The position numbers and the translations under genes were made by a program. The notes beneath the pieces are model-generated. The model saw nothing but the letters and a program-made list of their open reading frames with translations, did not search any database and was not told the origin of the DNA. From Owenia fusiformis (Eukaryota; Annelida; Polychaeta; Sabellida; Oweniidae), in assembly GCA_903813345.2 (NCBI GenBank), contig CAIIXF020000001.1, positions 19,303,915-19,367,914 on the forward strand: 64,000 bases of DNA. Direction: 5' to 3'. Positions within the stretch are counted from its first letter, which is position 1. Each line of letters opens with the position of its first letter. Shown here in pieces: positions 13,501 to 26,100 of this stretch.

Positions 13501-16500
13501 TCATATCATATATCATATTCATTCATTGGTCACAAAAGTGAAGATATCCTCTATACATATATATATACCTTGTTTCTTGGCTTTTGTCTTCTCTTTCTCC
13601 AATTGAGCGAGGCTACGTAGACATTCTATGTATGTAGACTTACAGGTGTAATCACCACATGGCACAGGGTAGCGGGAATCCTAGAAAAAGTAAAACATTG
13701 ATCAGCTTTATGGAATCATATTTTTGATGTATCTTATGGTTTTCGAAAAATGAGACATATTTAAATACAGTGACTCTAAATCTACAATGTGATTTCAGAA
13801 AACTTTCTTAATTATGATGAAATTTCAAGTGTCTATAGAGTGTTCAACGTCGGAAACTGATATAATTTATAATGTGGCACTAGACAAACTTAAAGCAAAA
13901 AACCTGTCAAATGAGGTTTTAAACAATAGGCCTGTCAAATGAGGTATTTAAACAATAGGCCTGTCAAATGAGGTATTTAAACAATAGGCCTGTCAAATGA
14001 GGTTATTAAACAATAGGCCTGTCAAATGAGGTTATTAAACAATAGGCCTGTCAAATGAGGTATTTAAACAATAGGCCTGTCAAATGAGGTTATTAAACAA
14101 TAGGCCTGTCAAATGAGGTATTTAAACAATAGGCCTGTCAAATGAGGTATTTAAACAATAGGACTGTCGAATGAGGTATTTAAAGAATGGACCTGCCAGA
14201 TTAGGTAAGCAAACGACTTGTCAACTGAGGTTCATGCTGTTCCCATTAGGCAAATACGATAAAAAGAGAGTTCGGATTTCATAAATTCTGCGATATTGTT
14301 TGTCAAATAAAACCCATTTATTTATATCACTAAAAAATATAATCAAGCAGCCCAAATGATTGTGTAACTATAGCAAATGAATAGGTTTGGAATATGTAGG
14401 CTTACCTCACAAGGGCCTATAAAGTCACTTCCTACACACTTAGCTGGCTCAGTGAACCCATACTTTGTGCTGAAATATTAAATAGTAAATTATATGGTCT
14501 GCTTCAGTATACACAGCCATACCTTACGGTACCATTTTGGCTCCCGTACTGTATGGTACCATTTTGGCTACAGTACCATATGGTACTATAAGCTCAAACA
14601 GTGCCATACAATACCGTATGAGAAACGGTACTGTACGGTACCATACTCTTAATGTACCATACGGTACCATGATTTCGGAGTGCGGATTGGGGATGTAGGG
14701 TGATAAAATGCAGAAATCTAATGTTTTACTCTAAAACCTTCATTATAGCTGTTTTAGCTTTATGTATGGTAATTTTCATGATTTATTTTTCTATTTTGAT
14801 ATGATTGTAAGATAGCATGACTCTTCAGTCCTGACATCTATTTTAAATAGATCATGAACTATTTTCTTCTTTATGTGTTCATTCAAATAACACATTTGTA
14901 ACATTCTAATCATTACATTGCTACAAATTACTGAAAGAAAAGGACTGACTTACTTTGATGGCTGGCCGCAATGTCCCAAGTCATTGACTGTCCTTTCATA
15001 GTTCATCAACATTGACATGATCTGCAAAAACAATAGAAGGCTCTCTCATCACATTCAATGACTTCAGAAATGTATTCAACTGGTCACCGTTTAATGGACA
15101 AAACTGATGCTTTGATATCTCATAGTAGGGGATTAGAAGTTAAGCTATGTAGAGTGTTCTAAACAATATAATATTATTACACCTTTCAACATGATGAATC
15201 ATTTACCACTTTGTGACGACAATTTTATAAATTGATTAACTCACCTGATAAGCTGCAGGAACCATCTTAGTAAATGTGAAGTCCTTTGTGTCATAGTCTA
15301 TGTATTCTAATTGACCACTCTTGAACACTGGAACATAAAGATGGTAAATAGTTTATGTTTCATTATTAATATGTCTATCTATTAAGCCTTCAATTAATGA
15401 CTGATCATCAGGAACATACAGTTTGTATCAATCAGTCAGAACAAGAGAACATAATGTTTGTTTTTTCTTGTTAGCGTACCATTGGGTGCTATATTGTGAT
15501 CACAAGTTTGCCTGGTGGGTGGGCACCCAGGTGGTTGGTCGTGCGGGCGTTCCAATAAATCTGTTTTTTATATGAGAACATAGTAGTAATGTAACAGTAA
15601 GCAATACAACTATAAATTATTTAACTAAACATACCTATATTCCAAGGGGCCATGTCTTCATAGAAAGGTAATTTTAAAAATTTGTCATAAAATTCGTCCT
15701 TCATTTCATCAATTAGACCTAGCCTCAGTAAAGCAATCAATGTTATAGCTGAAAAACAATATAATAAAACGTGGGACTAAAACTATCAATTTATAATGCA
15801 GGTGACTGCAATAAGTTGGGACCAAGACCATTATTATGTAATGCGTGTACCCACATTTAAGGTGGGACCAAGAGCATCATTTTGTAGTGCAGTTATAAAT
15901 TCAATATTTCAGATAATAAATAACCCATGTTGTATCAATGAAATAAAATTAGATGCATCTGAGAGAAGATAAAAATCAACCAATAAAAAAAACGTCAACA
16001 ATATGACATATTTACCATGAACTCGTCCAAAGGGAATCTTGAACCCATCAGGGGAGCGGATGAGATACACCTCAAAATGGGTAGCATTGGATGTGCAATG
16101 TTGATAATACTTTCGCATATGACCATCGAGGGCATAATCAAAATGATGATCAACCTGGAAAAATATGAAATGCAATGACACAAACAAATAAGTAAATACC
16201 ACTACAGGTCATGAAGAAAAACATAGCCCTTCGTTAAATCAGAAATCTGTAGTAAAAATGATTCAAACCCTCAAATTAACAATTCCAATAATGGAATCAA
16301 CTTATACAAGGACGAAAGGGATCATAGATTTCCTTGAGCTGTGGTATACAAAAATCCTTTTTCAAATGTACATGAATTTAGTACATGTGCTATTGTTAAG
16401 ACACAGACATATCATGACACTCACCTGACCAATTAAGTTCCTGACATCTATCCTGAGCAAACTACATGGGTATTGAGCATGTTGTATATGAGACTGGGGA

Positions 16501-19500
16501 CGAAGTACATATTATGAAACTCACCTGCGCAGTTAGGTTCCTGACATCTATCCTGAGCAAACTCCATGGGTATTGAGCATGTGGTATATGAGACTGGGGA
16601 TCTAGTACATATTATGAAACTAACCTGCGCAGTTAGGTTCCTGACATCTATCCTGAGCAAACTCCATGGGTATTGAGCATGTGGTATACGAGACTGGGGA
16701 TCTAGTACATATTATGAAACTCACCTGCGCAGTTAGGTTCCTGACATCTATCCTGAGCAAACTCCATGGGTATTGAGCATGTGGTATATGAGACTGGGGA
16801 TCTAGTACATATTATGAAACTCACCTGCGCAGTTAGGTTCCTGACATCTATCCTGAGCAAACTCCATGGGTATTGAGCATGTGGTATATGAGACTGGGGA
16901 TCTAGTACATATTATGAAACTAACCTGCGCAGTTAGGTTCCTGACATCTATCCTGAGCAAACTCCATGGGTATTGAGCATGTGGTATACGAGACTGGGGA
17001 TCTAGTACATATTATGAAACTCACCTGCGCAGTTAGGTTCCTGACATCTATCCTGAGCAAACTCCATGGGTATTGAGCATGTGGTATATGAGACTGGGGA
17101 TCTAGTACATATTATGAAACTCACCTGCGCAGTTAGGTTCCTGACATCTATCCTGAGCAAACTCCATGGGTATTGAGCATGTGGTATATGAGACTGGGGA
17201 TATAGTACATATTATGAAACTCACCTGCGCAGTTAGGTTCCTGACATCTATCCTGAGCAAACTCCATGGGTATTGAGCATGTGGTATATGAGACTGGGGA
17301 CCCAGTACATATTATGAAACTCACCTGCGCAGTTAGGTTCCTGACATCTATCCTGAGTAAACTCCATGGGTATTGAGCATGTGGTATATGAGACTGGGGA
17401 CCCAGTACATATTATGAAACTCACCTGCGCAGTTAGGTTCCTGACATCTATCCTGAGCAAACTCCATGGGTATTGAGCATGTGGTATATGAGAGTGGGGA
17501 TCTAGTACATATTATGAAACTAACCTGCGCAGTTAGGTTCCTGACATCTATCCTGAGCAAACTCCATGGGTATTGAGCATGTGGTATATGAGAGTGGGGA
17601 TCTAGTACATATTATGAAACTAACCTGCGCAGTTAGGTTCCTGACATCTATCCTGAGCAAACTCCATGGGTATTGAGCATGTGGTATATGAGACTGGGGA
17701 TCTAGTACTACAGAAGTTAAGTTGATCTTTACATCTGCTGTTGCACTCTAAAAGACCAATTAAAAAAGATATTACACTGTGGGCTATAAAAAGTCAACCA
17801 TTCTGATTGTAATTGAATATAAGCCAACCCTGTATAACATAAACAACAACTACTATATGTTACACATATATTGGGATGTTTTATCAACCTGCTAAAGTAA
17901 ACCTCAATGATGTAATTATTCTATGTTTAAATATAAATATGGTACATGTATATTCATTTAAAAACAAATTCTTCTAATTTTATAATTTGAGTTAAAGAGT
18001 TTTCCCTTTATATATAGTTCATGTACACATAGTTTCATATTACACAGCATAAAGCATGTGACAATGATTCAACTACAGTACAGTGATCTGTTGTTCAATT
18101 CCCAAAAGAACGGAACCTATAGTATTTACCTCTCCAATAAGCTTGAATTCTGTATTTTTGTATACAGGCTTAGGATGGAATGCACTGTTGTATAGATCCT
18201 GAAACGAATAGTAAATATTTGCAAATGAATTAAAAAAGATCCCATTGAGAAAATAATTGAACCAGGAGATCAATCTGACATACAAAATGGGAAAAATTAT
18301 TGTTTTCTAACCTTTGAGTGCAAATTTTTCCTTTATAAATGAATTAAAAATGTTTCCATTATGCAGCCATTATATTTACCAGAGTCTCCATAGTAATATT
18401 ACTGAGATATCTTTATATTCATACCTTGGAGGGTTTATAAGCTGCTTGTGTATTTTCACCATCGAAGGCATGAGGCAGGAATGTGCTCATAGCTAAGGAC
18501 AGTACCTACAATAGTATATAATATGTAAAAATGACAGCCATTTTTTAAAATAGCCGCCTACTACTCGAAGTGTCATGAGACAATGCGCAAGCAAAATAAG
18601 AGAGTTGTAAGGCAACAAGGCAAATCTTGAGAGCCCACCAGGTTTTTTATTCACAATTATTGAAATATAAAAAAAAACATGCAGAATTTTGTTAACTTGT
18701 TTAACACCAGTATATATGATGTTACCTACCTTAGAGGATGGAACTTGTATAAAAGTAGTAAGACCAGTAGATATGATGTTACCTACCTTAGAGGATGGAA
18801 CTTGTATAAAAGTAGTAAGACCAGTAGATATGATGTTACCTACCTTAGAGGATGGAACTTGTATAAAAGTAGTAAGACCAGTAGATATGATGTTACCTAC
18901 CTTAGAGGATGGAACTTGTATAAAAGTAGTAAGACCAGTAGATATGATGTTACCTACCTTAGAGGATGGAACTTGTATAAAAGTGGTAAGACCAGTAGAT
19001 ATGATGTTGCCTACCTTAGAGGATGGAACTTGTATAAAAGTAGTAAGACCAGTAGATATGATGTTACCTACCTTAGAGGATGGAACTTGTATAAAAGTAG
19101 TAAGACCAGTAGATATGATGTTACCTACCTTAGAGGATGGAACTTGTATAAAAGTAGTAAGACCAGTAGATATGATGTTACCTACCTTAGAGGATGGAAC
19201 TTGTATAAAAGTAGTAAGACCAGTAGATATGATGTTACCTACCTTAGAGGATGGAACTTGTATAAAAGTAGTAAGACCAGTAGATATGATGTTACCTACC
19301 TTAGAGGATGGAACTTGTATAAAAGTAGTAAGACCAGTAGATATGATGTTACCTACCTTAGAGGATGGAACTTGTATAAAAGTAGTAAGACCAGTAGATA
19401 TGATGTTGCCTAACATGTTATCGAACTCACTTCTGTAGTTTGTTCTCATCATCTCTAGAAATTGATTACTACCTAAAATACAATATAACATAAGTAAAAG

Positions 19501-20194
19501 GATGGGTGAGTATGGGTTTTATACAAAGGGCCAATATTTCCCTTAATTCACTCAATTATCGAGGGAATATTCATTTGTGCTGATGTGAAAACAATAAAAC
19601 CTAGAATCACTACATACTACAATGAAAACACAAAAACAATCACAAACTCTCCCTTTTATATCACAAGTTTAAAATTGAACCCTGGCCTGATTCAATACTT
19701 GATAACCCTCTACTAACAAATATACACTTACCTAAAAGCTGATACCTGAGAAATTCTGGACTCTGTCTAAGTTTTGCAGTAAGCGACTCTTTCAGGGTAT
19801 TTTGGCATATTGCAAGATTGACAATATTTCCTTCCTTGGCTTTGTGGTAAATATCATATGCAGTAGAGTTTGTATTTTGTAAGGTCACAAATGTACTATT
19901 CAAGTACTTAGCTGCAAGTGAGGCAATCACATGTCCTGGAAAATAATATGAATCATTAGTACCTTAACCTTATAATAGAACGACAAGTTTATAATTTTTA
20001 TAATAGATAGCAGGCTTTTGACTTTTGGTCAAAGAGTGGTATATAGTTTCACAATATCGAATTAATAAAAGACCAAAATAATATTCCTCACCCTGCATTC
20101 TCAGTTTAACGTGATATAATTTTAATAGTGAACCTCTGTAGAGATGAGTAATTGAATGCAACACATATTCTACTGCTGAGTTGATGTTCAAGAT
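3553..20194 (-). CDS. Large secreted protein: module 3 and C-terminus (exons 24-37)
   Basis: Residues about 1297-1746. The segment HVIASLAAKYLNSTFVTL is the third Rossmann-like core. PEFLRYQLLG, TTFIQVPSSK, ALLRLGLID and FLKLPFYEDMAPWNIVF follow, ending in LEYIDYDTKDF. The EDMAPWN...IDYD arrangement resembles the catalytic loop plus metal-binding Asp of aminoglycoside-phosphotransferase and secretory kinases (H/E-D-x-x-x-x-N, then I-D-x-D); modules 1 and 2 lack it. This is inference from a short motif. A cysteine-rich tail (CVGSDFIGPC, PCGDYTC, YIEC) and a lysine-rich end follow, with the stop at 3553. The last two exons are separated from the rest by a 9.5-kb intron that holds the LINE and the defensin-like gene. 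Two exons of this module are amplified as the 57-bp and 100-bp arrays. Confidence 0.78.
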
Positions 20195-23100
20195 CTATCT
20201 GTTTATTCTACTCTTGCTCCCCCACTGGGTCTGACTCAGTTCCTTAAAACCCATGCAAAGAAAAAACACCTTTCTAATTACACTGAACCCCCCCTTGGCA
20301 AATCCTGGCTACGGGCCTGATATCATAAAGTGTAATAAAACAATATGATATAATGGGTATTTTTGCTTATGGCTGGTTACGCTCTCAATGCTTTTTGCAT
20401 ACTGACACTTGCGTTATATTTTAACATTTCCAAAGTACCAACCTTCACTACTATAATCGAAAAAGGAGAATGGCTCGACATCAAATTGTTGTATCAGCAT
20501 TTTGACCAGGACCTGAAAGATATTATTGGTATGTTATCAGGAGTGAATATTACAGATTTACAACATACAATTTCACTCAATCTCAACCAGCTTTTTTCAT
20601 TTATTTTTACTTATTATAGTTATTGTATGTTTGACATGATCCACACTAGATCCCTGTAAGAGGGCATATCAGTGCATATATTCAGAAAGCAAATTTCATT
20701 CCAAAATAAACGGCTGTAACAAAACCTATTTTCTTGCTCCGCCTACCCCCGGCTCATGTGACTATACCAACCATGACTTTTTTTCCTCAAGAACCTTTTA
20801 ATTATAACTTAGGATCTCAATGTATGAATAGTGTAGGTATACTGACTGAAAATTTCAGCCAGATTGACTGAGATACAAAAAATTTAGAGGACTTTTGCAA
20901 GAACTTTATGAACCCCCTGTATACTTTAAATGAGTATTCTTAAACACAGATTGCTTTACTAGTCGACCTGTTATGACATGTACGTAGACGTAGAGGCAGA
21001 CATGTTATATGCAGGAAAATGGACTTTTTCAGATCACTCCTCAATAAGCTAAATCGCTCATCCTCCCAAATTTGATAACATAAAAGTCATTACAATGGGT
21101 ACCCACCTGAGCTTGCTGCTGTTTCAGTCCATCGAAATTGGTAACGAGTTGAGATATCTCTGATGTAGCAGGGTGGTAGAGTAGTGTCTGGTTAAAGAAC
21201 ACAATGTGATTGGAACACATGTTCTCATATACGGGAAGATTGAGGTATTCACGGAATAAAAGACGCCTGAAAAGCACCAAACACTTCTTGTCAATATGAA
21301 ACTGCTTTGCAGTACGAAGTAGAAGAGAGGGAATCAAAGAACTGCCAGCCAAATGTAGGAATCAGTTTATTGGTACCTACGCTTCCAACACTAAGACATA
21401 AGATTCAGCTATATAACGTCCCATAATAGCAGCAACAAAAGAAAACTTCATACTGGGCAATGAAAGATAGCTAGAAAAAATGTCAAGACACCACACTTCA
21501 ACGATAATTCAGAAGCAACATACCTTACAGGATTTGTCAGGCCTATCGTTAAAAGAAATTGTAAGCCTACACCCTCCATGGCTCGAGATAACTTGTGACC
21601 TGTCTCTATGCCAACCTGGGTCTGCATGGTTACTTGATTGTTAGAAAGCTTCAGTGAGGCCCAATCATCATTACAGTCAACAGTCACCTAAATAAGAAAA
21701 CACAAAGGTTAACATTGAAAAATAAAATATAAACAAGCAAAATGTCACCACCTGACATTTGTTACAAATGTTGACTATCGACGCTGTTACAGACACCAAA
21801 TGCTGTTACAGATCGACACCAAACACCAGCCACAAAAATGTTGGAGACTATAAAAATATGTCACTACTTTTGGTGGTGACATAATAATGGTGGATCATGT
21901 TGAAATAACATCAAGATTCAATGTGTTTTGATCAACCCCTATAAGCTAATATGTTCATATGATTCGCTCAACCATTTAAAATACCCATCACAATTAATAG
22001 AGACAAGTCACAGGGTGAACAATATCATACCTAAAACATAGCAGTGTGGAATCCTGATGTCAAGATTTATCTAAAAACTTCCAAGAATCCAAGATGGCCA
22101 CCAAAATGTTATCAGCTCGAGAACTTCATACCATGTAACATTGTAACATGTGTGAAAATTTGAAATAAATCCATCAAGTGGTTTTCCTGGAATAGCGATG
22201 ACAAGATTTATCTAATAAAAACTTCCAAGATGGCCGCCAGAATGCAAAATGGCTGCCAAAAAGTTAATCAGCTCTAGTACTTTTTACCATCTTACATGTG
22301 TGAAAATTTAAAGCAAATCCGTTATGTGGTTTTCCTAAAAACTTCCAAGATGGCCACCAGAATGTAAGATGGCCGCCGAAAATGAATGAGCTCTACAACT
22401 TCTTACTTTGTAACATGTGTAAAAATTTGAAGTAAATCCATGAAGTGGTTTTCCTGGAATCGCGATACAAGATTTATCTAAAAACTTCCAAGATGGCCAC
22501 CAGAATGCAAGATGGCCACTGTAAAGTTAATCAGCTCTAGAACTTCTTCCCATGTAACATGTGTGAAAATTTGAAGAAAGTCTGTGGAGTGGTTTTCCTG
22601 GAATCGCGATGACAAGATTTATCTAAAAACTTCCAAGACGGCCACCAGAATGCAAGATGGCCACTGAAAAGTTAATCAGCTCTAGAACTTCATACCATGT
22701 AACATGTGTAAACATTTGAAATAAATCCGTTCTATGGTTTTCCTGGAATCGCGATGATAAGAAAATGAGATGCCACCAACCCGCCCGCCCGTCAAGCTGA
22801 CGACAATATTGTACCTTTTCAGGTACGATAAAAATCTGTAATATTCTCTATAATCACATTCAACAAATGTAACAACATACTTTGATATGTCATTCATATA
22901 GCGTATGTGTTGATTGAGTCAAAGTTACATAATGTTCCAAATCAGTAAATGTTTATCATTACATCGTTTGATTTTCTAGCTTTGAATGAAATGTTTGAAA
23001 TGTTTTTTTGTCAGATTTCAACTCTTGCACATGAGCATTATATACATCCGATTTAAAACCATGGCCAATAACACCAATTGTTTGATTGTTGTAATTTTGA

Positions 23101-26100
23101 TGTCACTTGAAGAAAGTAGCACCATTTTCACTAACATTTTCAGGATTAATCTTCACTTAAAGCTTATTGTTTGGGCACTATGAAAAATTAAGGAACTTTG
23201 AATCTTCTTAACCAAACATGAGTGACTTTAAGGCAAAATTCCTAAATTTTGTGAAGCAAAAATAATTTTATATTTGGTTTTAAAGTCTCAAAGGTGCTGA
23301 TTTGACATACATATTACAGGAACTGATTTGTACCACCATGGGTATTTCTAATCATGGTTACCATACTCCTTTTGGAGTGATTTTGAAAATCAGGAATTAG
23401 GGCTGAGAAATAAAATTCTAACTAAAAACTGATATCTATAACTTATGAGTCACCCTATACATTGGAGATTCATAAACATTTTAATAAAAGTAGGCTATAG
23501 TACTGCAACATATAAATATATCATTGATGTTAAAGTATTTATTTACAGAAAAATGTGTATAAAAATATACATGCAATGTATTTAAATAAACACCAATACA
23601 TTATATAATGGGTAAACCATATCATTTTACTATTCTGATCCTAAATAACTCTAAATGTTGTGCTTTCAATTTGAGATCAGTGTTTACAAAATATAACATA
23701 TATAAACATTGCACATTGGCATATATTGCAAATGGAACTTGGAAAAGAATACAATTACACATAGAATAATATGATCAACGTCCTATCACAGCCTTCTGTT
23801 AAGGTCCTTTCACTTATAAATAAGTCCATTAAAGTTTATTTTTAATTGAGATCACTTGTCCCATTTCATCGGGGATTTAATAATCATCATCTGCATACTT
23901 TCCAATCCTATCTGGTGTGTCCTGTACTTGTTCCACTTCTTCAGATGTGAAGCGGAATGGTCCACGGAGGAACTCACCCATATCCAATACACCATCTCCT
24001 GGAAGCACAAATAGAGAACATGGTTTAAAGAGAGAATCATTTAAAGAATAGATAGTTCCAATAAATCCTGACACCTTTTGGTGAAAAAAGAAACCAGGAT
24101 ATATTGCAAGTAATAATGTTTGTAAACAAAATTGTTAAAAAAGCTTTCGAAATTAGCAATAAGTTATAAACATTTCCGACAGCAATATAAGAATGACATC
24201 ATGGCCAATAGCTTTCGAAATTAGCAATAAGTTATAAACATTTCCGACAGCAATATAAGAATGACATCATGGCCAATACCCAATAGGTGAAATGAATTAA
24301 AAGAAATTGGTCTAATACTTATTGAATAAAAATGGTAATTTATGTGTGAGAGAAAAAAATTAACATTTAGATAAGTTTGATAAATATGAAAATCTTTTTG
24401 GACTGAAAAATTCCTTCTTTGTCAAATCAATCAATTCATTTTCAATTTTTCAAATAACAAAGCATTCAAAATTATGCCATGAAACTGACTTTCAACAATA
24501 ATAAAAACCATAAAAATTAGCAAAAGCTTCACAAACTTACCATTTTCATCAGCCATTCCGAAGGCTTCGGTGCACTTTTCAGGTGTGGATGAGATTGCTT
24601 CAGCGAACTCCGACAGGGTTACTTTGTCATCATTGTCTGAATCATATTTGGAGAGATCTGAAGAAAATGGCTTCTCGTCATCATTAATGGCAACTGAACG
24701 ACGTTTACGCCCGATATTGCAGACCTTGTGGCAGACAGGAGCACATATCCCAGGGAGGGTGCATTTTGTGTTACAGTACATACTGCAGACTGGTGCAATG
24801 ATGCGACGTAGACCAAGTCTTGGGAGACGTATCCTCCAGGCATCACTGGTGTGTATAGAGGCAACAACGGCCAGAAGGAGGAAGGCAATAGTAGCTTTCA
24901 TGTTTATACCTTTAAAACATAAATACATGTGTAATTAATTATTCATTGATATTTATTGGTGGTGTGTACTGTGTAGTTGTAAAGAAAATTCAAGCCTCTC
25001 AAACTGTATCAGATCTTTCACACCAAAGATTAACTAGTAAACTGTATCTATAAACCACATGCATCCCACTACAAAACATTCATTTATGGCTGTTTTATGA
25101 ACACATATAATTTGAGAAAATAAATAGATATTGAATGTTTTAATGTATTGAAATGTAATCATATTATATTTGCTTACCTTTAATTCAAGTGATCCGGCAA
25201 AACTATAAGTCTTCAGTTCTGATGCTGTGTTGTCTCTGGGAGTCCAGTAACTGATGTGATGAAGACCTTCTCATTCTAGCATTATTTATACAATTCCGAT
25301 GGAAGTAAAATGTCCTATTCTCAATTCTTCTGCACAATTTCTGTGAAAACTTTAACTTACCAGTTCAAATAAACTTTAATACAGTACTAATTGCCTCTCA
25401 ATAGAAAATATGACTTGTTTACATATAGGCAGGACCTTATTCAGGTTTAAATGTTTTCCTAATTTTCAAGAAATAATTGATAACAACAGGTTTATCCCCT
25501 GGTCTAGCAAATGTAGCAGTTTATCTGAGACAAATACTTGCAAATGATAAGCAGTAACTAACTCCATAACACAAGTTCAGTGGGACACAATCAATAGATA
25601 TTTTGTTCACACTTGTAAGTAAACTGTAATATTATGACCCCATCCCCCTCCCTGGCAATACCGTCCCCCTCTCAATTATTGTTATTTCCATTAACATAGT
25701 TTTGAACTAATTTCTTTTTAGGGCCCAAAATCTGCTTCCCCCATATAAATTAGGCAATTTAGGTAACAAACTGGCATCACTGGGCATTATTTCTTAATTT
25801 AGGGCCTATTCCAGGTTTGGGGCCCCACATTTTTTGCCATGCTATTGCCTTAAACCCCTTTCCAAATCAAAGTTGCAAATCAGTCATTGTTTAGTCTTTT
25901 TTTAACAGGTTCCCTTATGGGAATTCCATCTTGAGTTTAAATTGAATCAATATCTAATTACAAAAGCTAAAAACAGCCATTGGTTATAAATAAACTTCCT
26001 TGTTGTCATTTTTCTAGCTGCTGATTGATACCATCCTCCTTAAACAAGAATAGTGTACCCTTTCTGGGAACTGCTTATCCTTCATATCAGGATTCTCTAG

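Noticed and set aside
13905-14215. CRISPR-like appearance of regularly spaced repeats
   Set aside because: Units are contiguous with no unique spacers, and the genome is eukaryotic. It is a minisatellite.
16448-17560. Overlapping 70-aa minus-strand frames in the 100-bp array
   Set aside because: They read through the GT...AG spacers and shift frame each unit until a stop. The mini-exon interpretation explains them.
18679-19438. Two long plus-strand open frames (about 245 aa) with perfect repeats
   Set aside because: They are reverse-strand shadows of the 57-bp array. A period divisible by three keeps any stop-free frame open, and the minus-strand frame is the one that joins the flanking exons in phase.
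20092-20203. Alternative reading of the exon at 20194 from an acceptor at about 20203, giving IDLEHQLSSRICVAFN
   Set aside because: Attractive as protein, but it runs into a stop and has no donor in the phase needed by the next exon (19935). The frame starting at 20194 fits both neighbours.
20363-20659. 98-aa plus-strand frame
   Set aside because: No recognisable domain, no splice or promoter support, and it lies in an intron of the minus-strand gene.
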